In this document: piece by piece, positions 53,424 to 61,598 of the stretch
How positions within the stretch are numbered: the stretch's first letter is position 1
Layout of the letters: every line of letters begins with the position of its first letter
From: Phaeodactylibacter luteus
Lineage (GTDB): Bacteria; Bacteroidota; Bacteroidia; Chitinophagales; Saprospiraceae
Length of the DNA stretch: 64,000 nt
Direction of reading: 5' to 3'
NCBI RefSeq assembly: GCF_007993045.1
Contig: NZ_VOOR01000025.1
Span: 1-64,000 of the forward strand
Notes under the pieces: generated by a model
The model's input: the letters and a program-made list of their open reading frames with translations, nothing else
Told to the model about the DNA's origin: nothing
The model's database searches: none
Translations under genes and position numbers: made by a program

Positions 53424-54596
53424 ATGGCTATGCACCTGAGCGAAATTCTGATGCACCTTGGTGAAAACCGGGAAGATTACTTCAATGCGGTCACGCCCCC
53501 TGTGGTACAGAGCAGCAATTTTGCGTTCCCGACCCTGGATGCGTTCAGGCACGCTCTGGCTTCGGAGGCAGACCGGCCCGTCTACACCCGTGGCGACAAC
53601 CCCACGGTCCACATTTTGAGGGAGAAATTGGCAGCGCTTGAGAAAACGGAGGATGCTCTGGTCTTTGGCAGTGGGATGGCCGCCATTTCCGCAGCGGTGC
53701 TGGCCAACGTGCACGCCGGTGCCCACGTGGCCTGTGTGAATGCGCCCTATTCCTGGGCGCGTTCCCTGATGGGCACTTATCTGCCGCGTTTTGGGGTGAG
53801 CTGTACCTTCGTGGACGGGCAGGACCTTGCGGCAGTGGAGGGCGCTATCCGGGAGGAGACCACGCTGCTCTACCTCGAAAGCCCCAATTCTCTGACTTTC
53901 GAGCTGCAGGACCTAGCTGCCTGTGCTGCATTGGCCAAGAGGAGGGGCATCGTCACCTGCATAGACAACAGCTATGCTTCCCCGGTTTTCCAAAACCCGG
54001 CAGCTTTGGGCATTGACCTGGTGGTACACTCCGGCACCAAATACCTCAACGGCCACAGCGACGTCGTCTTTGGTGCAGTCTGCAGTACCCGGGAGCAGAT
54101 CAGCAAGATATTCAAGGGGGAGTACATGACGTTGGGCGGGGTGCTTTCCCCCCACGATGCAGCCCTTGCCCTGAGGGGGCTAAGGACGCTGGAGCTGCGC
54201 ATGGAGCGGAGCCACCGTACGGCCTGCGATATTGCAGCGCGTTTGGAGGCCCACCCTGCTGTGGCTTCCGTCAATTACCCCTGGCTGCCTTCCTTCGGGC
54301 AGCACGAGCTGGCCCGGCGGCAGATGTCCGGTGCTGGCGGGCTGTTGTCTTTCTATTTAAAAACGACCGACTTTGCTGAGGCAGAGGCTTTTTTTGACCG
54401 GCTAGAGCATTTCCTGCTAGCGGTATCCTGGGGCGGGCATGAGTCCCTGGTACTGCCTTCGGCAGCTTTTTATAAAGTGCCCGGCCGGGAAGATCCGCCG
54501 GTGCCTTGGGCCCTTGTGCGCTTGTACCTGGGCTTGGAAGATACAGAATGGCTTTGGGCCGATTTGAAACAGGCATTGGATGCCGTTCAACACTGA
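53424..54596 (+). CDS. Cys/Met metabolism PLP-dependent (trans-sulfuration) enzyme
   Basis: About 390 residues. Fold type I PLP enzyme of the cystathionine gamma-synthase/lyase family: TRGDNPTVHILREKLAALE, GSGMAAISAAV, CIDNSYASPV, and the Schiff-base Lys in VHSGTKYLNGHSDV. The position after PVYTR and the substrate-side segment SWGGHESLVLPSAA fit a lyase/synthase, but the exact reaction (cystathionine beta- or gamma-lyase, or methionine gamma-lyase) cannot be assigned. It is tightly spaced with PhzF and the sirtuin (6 bp). Confidence 0.9.
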   Translation: MAMHLSEILMHLGENREDYFNAVTPPVVQSSNFAFPTLDAFRHALASEADRPVYTRGDNPTVHILREKLAALEKTEDALVFGSGMAAISAAVLANVHAGAHVACVNAPYSWARSLMGTYLPRFGVSCTFVDGQDLAAVEGAIREETTLLYLESPNSLTFELQDLAACAALAKRRGIVTCIDNSYASPVFQNPAALGIDLVVHSGTKYLNGHSDVVFGAVCSTREQISKIFKGEYMTLGGVLSPHDAALALRGLRTLELRMERSHRTACDIAARLEAHPAVASVNYPWLPSFGQHELARRQMSGAGGLLSFYLKTTDFAEAEAFFDRLEHFLLAVSWGGHESLVLPSAAFYKVPGREDPPVPWALVRLYLGLEDTEWLWADLKQALDAVQH

Positions 54597-54602
54597 TCAG
54601 TT

Positions 54603-55295
54603 ATGGAAAAAATTGTTATCCTGACCGGCGCAGGGATAAGCGCAGAGAGCGGGATCCGGACATTCAGGGACGCAGACGGGCTCTGGGAAGGGCACGATGT
54701 GATGGAAGTCGCTTCTCCAGAGGGCTGGGCGGCAAACCGCGAGCTGGTCCTGGAGTTTTACAACCAACGGCGGCGGCAACTGAAAGAAGTGGAGCCGAAT
54801 GCGGGCCACCTGGCCCTAAAAGCATTGGAAAGGGATTACGAAGTGACGGTCATCACCCAAAATGTAGACGACCTGCACGAGCGGGCCGGGCAGGGGCACG
54901 TCCTGCACCTGCATGGAGAGCTCCGCAAAGCCAGGAGCACCCGTTTTGAGGAGCTGGTATATGAGTGGGAGGGCGACCTGCGCTTGGGCGACCTTTGCGA
55001 AAAAGGGCATCAGCTCAGGCCCCATATCGTATGGTTCGGAGAGGAAGTGCCTATGCTAGAGCCTGCCGCCGCTGCCGTTTATGAAGCAGATATGGTACTG
55101 GTCATTGGGAGCTCTATGCAGGTCTATCCGGCTGCAGGCTTGGTCGGGCTGGCCCACAAAGCCCATCAGATTTTTTACATCGACCCCCGCCCGTCCATCA
55201 ATTATGAGCTCAGCCGCATCCCTTTCCTCGAAGTGGTGCCGGAGGCCGCCACGAGCGGAGTGCCGAGGATTGTCAACGACCTGTTGGGCGGGTAG
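54603..55295 (+). CDS. NAD-dependent protein deacylase, sirtuin class III (CobB-like)
   Basis: About 230 residues. VILTGAGISAESGIRTFRD binds NAD, ITQNVDDLHERAG and LHLHGEL carry the catalytic region, and PHIVWFGE and VIGSSMQVYPAAGL follow. FYNQRRRQL contains the YxxR pair that favours succinyl/malonyl/glutaryl-lysine, as in CobB and SIRT5. The usual four zinc cysteines are reduced to one (GDLCEKG), so the structural zinc is probably absent. It starts 6 bp after the PLP enzyme gene, so it is probably in the same operon. Confidence 0.92.
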   Translation: MEKIVILTGAGISAESGIRTFRDADGLWEGHDVMEVASPEGWAANRELVLEFYNQRRRQLKEVEPNAGHLALKALERDYEVTVITQNVDDLHERAGQGHVLHLHGELRKARSTRFEELVYEWEGDLRLGDLCEKGHQLRPHIVWFGEEVPMLEPAAAAVYEADMVLVIGSSMQVYPAAGLVGLAHKAHQIFYIDPRPSINYELSRIPFLEVVPEAATSGVPRIVNDLLGG

Positions 55296-55364
55296 CGGTT
55301 TTGGGAGGGCACATTGTGTATATCAGCGGGGAGGCAGGGAAGGGGCGAGGGTGCTTTGCACAAT

Positions 55365-55394
55365 AAAAAAGTCCCGCTAAAGTGTTAGCGGGAC
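55365..55394 (-). terminator. Intrinsic terminator for leftward transcription
   Basis: A 10-bp perfect stem GTCCCGCTAA (55371-55380) / TTAGCGGGAC (55385-55394) has six A on its plus-strand left side (55365-55370), i.e. hairpin plus U-run on the minus strand. The genes to the left run rightward, so it does not serve a known gene. The next leftward gene ends at 56167, about 770 bp away beyond two repeats. Confidence 0.75.
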
Positions 55395-55560
55395 CATAGG
55401 GAGCTTAATCGTTTCAGCTTGTATTTTCAACCCAATTAGCACCAGTAATTGAAAACAGCTGCTTGTGTTTCAAGAAGGGGCTTTGAGAGAGCCCCTAATT
55501 AAACTCCTGACAAAAATGCACAATACTCTTAAGGGCGGTTTAGCTCTTTAACACCGAAAA
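55371..55560 (-). ncRNA. Candidate leftward small RNA ending at the 55.37 kb terminator
   Basis: Upstream of the terminator on the minus strand is about 170 bp of AT-rich DNA with another stable hairpin (AGGGGCTCTCTCAAAGCCCCT, reversed from 55475-55496) and no reading frame. A strong terminator without a gene suggests a non-coding transcript. No family (6S, tmRNA, RNase P) could be recognised and the 5' end is a guess. Confidence 0.3.
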
Positions 55561-55754
55561 AGTACATTTCATAAAAGGTATGTAATTATTGCTTCTACTC
55601 TTTTGAGAACCTTAGGTACAAAGTAATCGAGATTTTAGCCCGTTTTAAAGCTCAAAGCAGATAAAAGCCCCTATATGCATCTGAACGGGTGTATAGGGCA
55701 GATAAACCGAAAATTGCTATCAGCGCGCGTCATAGGGCTCGGATAAAGAGCAGG

Positions 55755-56123
55755 GGGCGCAAATCAGATTGCCCTTTTTTTGCCTGCCCCCTCCGCAAGG
55801 ATAGGGGCCTGCCCCTGCCTTGAGGGCAGGTGCCGCTATGCTACGGGGCTCGCTATCCGCTCGGCCCTGTCGGGCTTGCCACCCCTTCGCAGCGCTAGTG
55901 CCTTAAGTCATAAATCTCTGATACTTAAGTTGAAGTTATTTTCCGGCTAATCAAGGCTAAGGTTCGCGACTTTAGCCCGAGCTAAAGGAGCGGTTCTTTA
56001 ACGAAGAGTAGACGGAAAATAACGAAACTTGGGGTGTCAAGGATTTATGGCTTGAGGCACTAGGCCAATGCCAGGCTAGAACCTGAAAAGCATAAACGCC
56101 TGCAATATTTTGGTTTAGGCCCC
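55755..56123 (+). repeat. Family C repeat, copy C7, interrupted by element A3
   Basis: Full-length C (GGGCGCAAATCAGATTGCCC ... ATATTTTGGTTTAGGCCCC) with the canonical CGCAGCGCTAGGCCAATGCC split at CTAG by A3. Confidence 0.8.
55895..56063. mobile_element. Family A non-autonomous element, copy A3, inside repeat C7
   Basis: A 161-bp element (55899-56059) flanked by CTAG on both sides, with ends TGCCTTAAGTCATAAATC and GGATTTATGGCTTGAGGCA. Stems: TTATTTTCCGGCTA (55936-55949) / TAGACGGAAAATAA (56009-56022), one mismatch in 14, and TTTAGC-ccga-GCTAAA (55971-55986). Other C copies show the empty site GCGCTAGGCC, so the 4-bp CTAG duplication is directly visible. Confidence 0.85.
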
Positions 56124-56166
56124 GTACAGGTAGGCAGGCTGTGGGGCAGAAAGGGCGCCCCACAGG

Positions 56167-56943
56167 TCATTTCAGTATTTTCAGCTCAGCCAAGAGGTGC
56201 TTCCGGTAGGCATATCCAATAGGGAGGGTTTCATCGCCCTTCTCTAAAATTAGATTGCCCTCTTTGATGTTAAGGCTTTTGATATGCTTCCGGTTGACGG
56301 CATAAGCTTTGTGTGCACGCAAAAACAAGGGGTAGAGCTCTTGTTCAATCATTTTGAGCTGTACATTGGTCGGGAAGTTGCGCCTGCCCACCCGCGCGTA
56401 GGTCAGTTTGTCTTTAGAGTAGAAATAAGAGATATCACACAAGTCTATCCCTTTGAAGGAGTCGCCAACCCTGAAATAAGCTTTATCATCAGTGATGAGG
56501 GGCGGCACAGCCGGGGGCTGTGGGCGGGCCTCATTTTTCTCCCTGAACTCGATATGCTGATTGATGGCTATATCTAATGCTTGGATCAGCTTGAAGCGGG
56601 AGATCTCTTTGCTCATAAAGTTGGTGGGGTTGACATGCCTGGCTTTGAAGTAGAATTCTTCGGTGAAGAAGGAAGTCAGGAAAATGATGGGGACCTCCTG
56701 ATCGGCCTCCCTGATCTGTTCTGCAAGCTCGATGCCATTGGTCTGGCCTTCGCCCAAATCAATATCGAGTATGCAGACATGAGGCTGTTCCTGCTCAAAA
56801 AGGGCAAACGCATCGCGTGCATTGTCTGCGAAAATAGGCTGTTGGATGTGGAGCTCGTCGAGCAGGAGCTGCAATAATGAGCGAAAGGAAACGGAATCTT
56901 CAACAATCAGGAGCTTGATGTTTGGAAAGATGACATTATGCAT
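56167..56943 (-). CDS. LytTR-family response regulator
   Basis: About 258 residues from the ATG at 56943 (MHNVIFPNIKLLIVEDS); a longer frame to 57036 is unlikely. A receiver domain (residues 9-125) has the phospho-acceptor Asp60 in CILDIDLGE, FLTSF and the Lys of FMSKE. A LytTR DNA-binding domain (about 165-258) has VGDSFKGIDLCDISYFYSKD, ARVGRRNFPTN, FLRAHKAYAVNRKHIKSLNI. It controls transcription on phosphorylation. No kinase is adjacent; the TPR kinase at 61678-63666 is the nearest candidate partner. Confidence 0.92.
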   Translation of the reverse strand: MHNVIFPNIKLLIVEDSVSFRSLLQLLLDELHIQQPIFADNARDAFALFEQEQPHVCILDIDLGEGQTNGIELAEQIREADQEVPIIFLTSFFTEEFYFKARHVNPTNFMSKEISRFKLIQALDIAINQHIEFREKNEARPQPPAVPPLITDDKAYFRVGDSFKGIDLCDISYFYSKDKLTYARVGRRNFPTNVQLKMIEQELYPLFLRAHKAYAVNRKHIKSLNIKEGNLILEKGDETLPIGYAYRKHLLAELKILK

Positions 56944-58259
56944 TTTGTTAACGTAAGGAGTTTTTGCGCGTGCCCAGATACCTGAGAGCGCCCACTGTTG
57001 GCACATATCAAATGGGGCAACCCTTAGGTTTAGCAACGCAGCGTGTGCACTAATATTAGCCTTATAGGATTAGTGTTTGTGTTTTTTAGCTTGGGACAGC
57101 GGGTTTTGGGCGATCTGAGGTGTGAAACCGGCGTTCAGCGCAGCTCGAAGCCCTGCTTTTACATGAAAATCAGGGAGCGGCTTTGTGACGCAGCAAAGCC
57201 GGGATAGTAACCTTTTTAATGCTAAGGCCCCTATAAAGCAGGTGGTGAAGACAGCCCCTGCTCTATCAGGCTTTGGCAGGCTTTAACTTTCAGGGCATCA
57301 GGTACGCTAATTTACGCAAGAAACTCAACTGTGCGCAATCGGACACCTGATTTGACAGGGTAATTGCAAGTCTTTTCATTGCCTCGGCTTTGTTGATGGG
57401 GAGCACAGGGCATTGCATTGCCGCCTGCGCAAAGGCGGTTCAGCCCCAATCCTGTAGGGCGTTTTGGGCTCGGCCCTCACGTCTCAGTCAGCCCCTTAAT
57501 ATGCTTTCATCCCCTTTTTTGACCCGTTCATCTGCTTATACGTGCGTTTGTCTGAAAGGTTCTTCTTGACCCTGTTCAATAACCTTTTCTTTACAAGTAG
57601 TTAGGACAAGTTCAGTGTGTTGAACTTACTTAAGTGTAGTAATGCTTATTTATTTCTTGGCTTTGCCGCAGGTGTAGCTCCCTGTTGGCAAAGCCAATTT
57701 TAGAAGAGCAAGCGTTTTCGTAAAGTTGCAGTTCTGTATTTGTAGCTTGATAATCCAACATTAGTCAGTAATGACTTGCTCTCTTTTGCCTCTCTTCGCC
57801 GAACGCCTCGCTGAATTCCTCCTAGCGCCCTATTACCCACGCTTTGTGTAGGTTGTACCTACGTCTTTTGTCTCGATAGCCGGAAAATAGCGGCCCCATG
57901 TCTTTATACTATGCAGCAGGCGCGGAGCAGCATCCTGACTTAGGTGGCCATAACAAACTTGGTATTGGGCAAAGAGGGCAGAGCGCAGGCTGAAAATCCG
58001 AGGCTATTCAGGGCTTTGTTGGCCATAGGATGAGACCGGACGAGCGCTGCGGAGGGGTGGGAAGCCCGATAGGGCCGAGCGAGGAGCGAGCCCCGCAGCA
58101 TAGCGGCCACTGCTGTCAGGCAGAGGCGGCCCCAATCCTAAGGACAAGGGGGGATCCAGAAAACAACAATTTTGGGTTGTGCTCAGTGGGCATTGTCGTG
58201 TTGCCGGGCCATGAAAGGTCTTTTCTTAGGCTTTTCTTCATCTTATAAACTAAACAACC
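56944..58259. other. 1.3-kb region without a recognisable gene
   Basis: No frame here looks coding. Structure seen: an inverted repeat CACTAAT (57048-57054) / ATTAGTG (57069-57075) upstream of the LytTR gene; a perfect AAGTTCA-gtgtgt-TGAACTT hairpin (57608-57627); a GGCTTTGCC / GGCAAAGCC hairpin (57659-57695); and a diverged family C copy (about 58023-58182) reaching into the peroxidase upstream region. The rest holds nothing I recognise. Confidence 0.5.
58023..58182 (-). repeat. Family C repeat, copy C8 (diverged)
   Basis: AGCGCTGCGGAGGGG, GGGCCGAGCGAGGAGCGAGC, CCCCGCAGCATAGCGGC and GGCGGCCCCAATCCTAAGGA follow the C core. The distal arm AACAACAATTTTGGGTTGTG corresponds to the TTGTCG end. 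That distal arm is shared with 60007-60050, so the tandem duplication boundary lies inside this repeat. Confidence 0.6.
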
Positions 58260-59747
58260 ATGAAAAATTTACACATCTATGTAGGGCTGCTAATCATGCT
58301 TATCGTCTTTACAGCAGGCACAATAGATCTAGACCACCTTTTTGATTATTCGAGCCAAGAAATACCAGATTACGCCAGTGGAATTGAAATTTTTGACGAC
58401 GAGATTTTTGACAACGAGCCTGACTACAATCGGATTAATGATGCCATAGCGACATTAGGCAGGGTACTTTTTTACGATAAGAAACTGTCTTCGGACAATA
58501 CAGTATCTTGTGCAAGTTGTCATAAGCAGGCCAATGCTTTTGGGGATACGGAGGTTGCAAGCCAAGGCGTGAATGGAACGACTAACCGTCATGCTATGCG
58601 CCTGGTGAATGTCAGGAATATCTTACGCCCAGAAAACCCCTTTGGTCTCGGTTTTTTTTGGGATCAGCGGGTATCTATGCTGGAGGAAGCCGTCACTATG
58701 CCCATCGAAGATCACATAGAAATGGGTAACAGTGGGCAGAATGGAGCTCCCGACTTTGACGATGTGATCGAAGAATTGGCAGCATTGGATTACTATCAGC
58801 AGCTATTTGCCTTTGCTTTTGGCGATTCAGAAGTGACAAAAGATAGGATAGGCAGAGCATTAGCACAATTCTTGCGCAGTATCATGTCTTATGACTCCAA
58901 GTTTGATCAAGGAATGGAATTGGTAGATGATATTTTGGAGCCTTTCCCCAATTTCACAGAAGAAGAAAACTTAGGGAAAGCTCTTTGTCTTGAAGTGCCT
59001 GAGATAGAAATTGGGGAAAATTTTGCAAACAGGATCGGAGGAGGATTGGGCTGTACGAATGGTTGTCATTTTCCCGGTAATTTCTCTTCTTCGTCTGAGG
59101 GGCTGCACAATGGGGTAATTACAGAAATAGATGGAACGCCTAATCTACAGTTCACTAAATCGCCCACACTGCGCGACCTTTTTAACCCTCAGGGCGAGGT
59201 GAACGGGCCAATGTTTGCCAATGGTAAAGCGGCCACATTCGAGGATGTGCTCAATCATTACAATGACAGCTTGGAGGTCGTAAATGGCATTGGCTTGGGT
59301 TTTAGCTTTTTTAATCCGCAGGGCAATCTTGTCCCTACGCGATTCCACATGACAGAGGAAGAAAAAGCACAGGTTACGGCATTCTTGAAAACCCTTACCG
59401 GGCAAGCGGTATACACGGATGAAAAGTGGTCAAACCCCTTTGATGAGGATGGGAATATTAATATTGTGGGCAATGGCATCAGCTTCGTAACGCAAAACCT
59501 CACAACCCAAGAGCTTAATATTTTCCCAAACCCAGCAACCGGCTATATCCGCTTAAAGGACTTGCCAACGGGCAGCTATATGCTCAAAGTTCACAATCTT
59601 CAAGGCCAGGAAATGCTGTGCGAATCGGATGTAGATGCGGGCCGCGCACCAATTGGGGTGGCGCATTTGCCGTCGGGCGTATATAGTGTGTCGGTTTTTA
59701 ATCGCTCAGAAAATAAGGTTTACGCAGGTCAATTTGTAAAGCACTAA
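58260..59747 (+). CDS. Di-haem cytochrome c peroxidase with T9SS type A C-terminal domain (copy 1)
   Basis: About 495 residues. Signal segment (MKNLHIYVGLLIMLIVFTAG); N-terminal haem domain with CASCH (Cys84-His88) in VSCASCHKQANAFGD and GFFWDQR; C-terminal haem domain with the unusual CX3CH motif Cys265-His270 (GCTNGCHFPG), then FTKSPTLRDLF and PMFANGKAATFEDVLNHY as in MauG/CcpA-type peroxidases. The last 75 or so residues (LNIFPNPATGYIRLKDLPTG ... AGQFVKH) are a type A sorting domain, so the enzyme should be secreted through T9SS to the surface. It is AT-richer than its neighbours and followed by a perfect terminator. Confidence 0.9.
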   Translation: MKNLHIYVGLLIMLIVFTAGTIDLDHLFDYSSQEIPDYASGIEIFDDEIFDNEPDYNRINDAIATLGRVLFYDKKLSSDNTVSCASCHKQANAFGDTEVASQGVNGTTNRHAMRLVNVRNILRPENPFGLGFFWDQRVSMLEEAVTMPIEDHIEMGNSGQNGAPDFDDVIEELAALDYYQQLFAFAFGDSEVTKDRIGRALAQFLRSIMSYDSKFDQGMELVDDILEPFPNFTEEENLGKALCLEVPEIEIGENFANRIGGGLGCTNGCHFPGNFSSSSEGLHNGVITEIDGTPNLQFTKSPTLRDLFNPQGEVNGPMFANGKAATFEDVLNHYNDSLEVVNGIGLGFSFFNPQGNLVPTRFHMTEEEKAQVTAFLKTLTGQAVYTDEKWSNPFDEDGNINIVGNGISFVTQNLTTQELNIFPNPATGYIRLKDLPTGSYMLKVHNLQGQEMLCESDVDAGRAPIGVAHLPSGVYSVSVFNRSENKVYAGQFVKH

Positions 59748-59751
59748 TTCT

Positions 59752-59791
59752 AACAGATGGCAGGCGCTTCCTAAGCGCCTGCCATCTGTTT
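59752..59791 (+). terminator. Intrinsic terminator after peroxidase copy 1
   Basis: An 18-bp perfect stem, AACAGATGGCAGGCGCTT (59752-59769) with AAGCGCCTGCCATCTGTT (59773-59790), 3-base loop, short T tail. It begins 4 bp after the stop. Confidence 0.85.
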
Positions 59792-59794
59792 ACA

Positions 59795-59988
59795 GGGCGC
59801 AAACCAGGTTGTCGTTTTTTTGCTTGCCCCCTCCGCAAGGATAGGGGCCTGCCCCTGCCCGGCGGCAGGGGCCGCTATACTACGGGGCTCGCTATCCGCT
59901 CTGCCCTAACAAGCGCTCTAATACCCCTGCGCAGCGCTAGTCCAATGCCAGGCTAACTGAAACGCCTGCGACATTTTGGTTTACGCGC
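59795..59988 (+). repeat. Family C repeat, copy C9 (full length)
   Basis: Best-defined copy: ends GGGCGCAAACCAGGTTGTCG and CGACATTTTGGTTTACGCGC form imperfect inverted repeats over about 20 bp. The interior has CCCCTGCC-cggc-GGCAGGGG. The second hairpin is degraded (GCCCTAACAAGC). Confidence 0.85.
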
Positions 59989-60121
59989 AATTCCACTCTA
60001 ATCAAGGCAAGGACGGATCCAGAAAACAACAATTTTGAGTTGTGCTCAGTGGGCATTGCTGTATTGGCGGGCCATGGAAGGTCTTTTTTAGGCTTTTCTT
60101 CATCTTATTAAACTAAAAACC

Positions 60122-61594
60122 ATGAAAAATTTACACATCTATGTAGGGCTGCTAATCATGCTTATCGTCTTTACAGCAGGCACAATAGATCTAGACCACC
60201 TTTTTGATTATTCGAGCCAAGAAATACCAGCTTACGCCGATGCATTTGGAATTCATGACGACGAGCCTGACTACAATCGGATCAATGATACCATAGCGAC
60301 ATTAGGGAGGGTGCTGTTTTACGATAAGAAACTGTCTTCGGACAATACGATAGCTTGTGCAAGTTGTCATAAGCAGGCTAATGCTTTTGGGGATACGGAG
60401 GTTGCAAGCCAAGGCGTGAATGGCACCACTAACCTTCATGCTATGCGCCTGGTAAATGTCAGGAACATCCAAAACTCAGGTGGCCCATTTGACATCGGTT
60501 TTTTTTGGGATCAGCGGGACTCTATATTGGAGGAAGCCGTTACTAAGCCTATCGAAGATCACATAGAAATGGGTAACAGTGGGCAGAATGGAGCTCCCGA
60601 CTTTGATGATGTAATGGAGGAATTGGCAGCATTGGATTACTATCAGCAGCTATTTGCCTTTGCTTTTGGCGATTCAGAAGTAACAAGAGATAGGATAGGC
60701 AGAGCATTAGCACAATTCTTGCGCAGTATCATGTCTTATGACTCCAAGTTTGATCAAGGAATGGAATTGGTAGATGATATTTCGGAGCCTTTCCCTAATT
60801 TCACAGAAGAAGAAAACTTAGGGAAAGCTCTTTGTCTTGAAGCGCCTGAGATAGAAATTGGGGAAAATTTTGCAAACAGGATCGGGGGAGGCCTAGGCTG
60901 TGCAACTTTTTGTCATGTTCCTGGCAATTTCTCTTCTGCTTCAGAGGGGCTGCACAATGGGGTAATTACAGAAATAGATGGAACGCCTAATCTACAGTTG
61001 ACTAAATCGCCTACACTGCGTGATCTTTTTAACCCTCAGGGCGAGGTGAACGGGCCAATGTTTGCCAATGGTAAAGCGGCCACATTTGATGATGTGCTCA
61101 ATCATTACAATGACAGCCTGGAAGTCGTAAATGGCCTAGGCTTGGGTTTTGCCTTTTTTAATCCGCAGGGCAATATTGTCCCTACGCGATTTCACATGAC
61201 AGAGGAAGAAAAAGCACAGGTTACGGCATTCGTGAAAACCCTTACCGGGCAAGCGATATACACGGATGAAAAGTGGTCAAACCCCTTTGATGAGGATGGG
61301 AATATTAATATTGTGGGCAATGGCATCAGTTTCGTAACGCAAAACCTCACAACCCAAGAGCTTAATATTTTCCCAAACCCAGCAACCGGCTATATCCGCT
61401 TAAAGGATTTGCCTACGGGTAGCTATATGCTCAAAGTTCACAATCTTCAAGGCCAGGAAATGCTGTGCGAATCGGATGTAGATGCGGGCCGCGCACCAAT
61501 TGGGGTGGCGCATTTGCCGTCGGGCGTATATAGTGTGTCGGTTTTTAATCGCTCAGAAAATAAGGTTTACGCAGGTCAATTTGTAAAGCACTAA
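60122..61594 (+). CDS. Di-haem cytochrome c peroxidase with T9SS type A C-terminal domain (copy 2)
   Basis: About 490 residues, a near-identical tandem paralogue of the preceding gene. The first 45 codons match except for a small deletion around residue 40; differences cluster in the middle (e.g. IQNSGGPFDIGFFWDQRDSI instead of ILRPENPFGL...). The last 120 or so codons, including the whole sorting domain, are identical. Haem 1 CASCH is retained; the second motif is again CX3CH but with different filler (Cys260-His265, GCATFCHVPG). The upstream 115 bp and terminator are duplicated too. Secreted peroxidase or related oxidase; the natural substrate is unproven. Confidence 0.9.
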   Translation: MKNLHIYVGLLIMLIVFTAGTIDLDHLFDYSSQEIPAYADAFGIHDDEPDYNRINDTIATLGRVLFYDKKLSSDNTIACASCHKQANAFGDTEVASQGVNGTTNLHAMRLVNVRNIQNSGGPFDIGFFWDQRDSILEEAVTKPIEDHIEMGNSGQNGAPDFDDVMEELAALDYYQQLFAFAFGDSEVTRDRIGRALAQFLRSIMSYDSKFDQGMELVDDISEPFPNFTEEENLGKALCLEAPEIEIGENFANRIGGGLGCATFCHVPGNFSSASEGLHNGVITEIDGTPNLQLTKSPTLRDLFNPQGEVNGPMFANGKAATFDDVLNHYNDSLEVVNGLGLGFAFFNPQGNIVPTRFHMTEEEKAQVTAFVKTLTGQAIYTDEKWSNPFDEDGNINIVGNGISFVTQNLTTQELNIFPNPATGYIRLKDLPTGSYMLKVHNLQGQEMLCESDVDAGRAPIGVAHLPSGVYSVSVFNRSENKVYAGQFVKH

Positions 61595-61598
61595 TTCT

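Larger units (their letters stand above)
55296..56166. other. Long intergenic region with terminator, candidate ncRNA and nested repeats
   Basis: In order: spacer, a leftward terminator (55371-55394), an AT-rich stretch that may encode a leftward RNA, then family C copy C7 with family A element A3 inserted. No protein gene is supported. Confidence 0.6.
59748..60121. other. Spacer between the two peroxidase genes
   Basis: Contains the copy 1 terminator (59752-59791), family C copy C9 (59795-59988) and a duplicated upstream region (about 60007-60121). No gene was seen. Confidence 0.7.

Noticed and set aside
52614-55295. A phenazine biosynthesis cluster
   Set aside because: Only a PhzF-family protein is present; its neighbours are a trans-sulfuration enzyme and a sirtuin, and no other phz gene is nearby.
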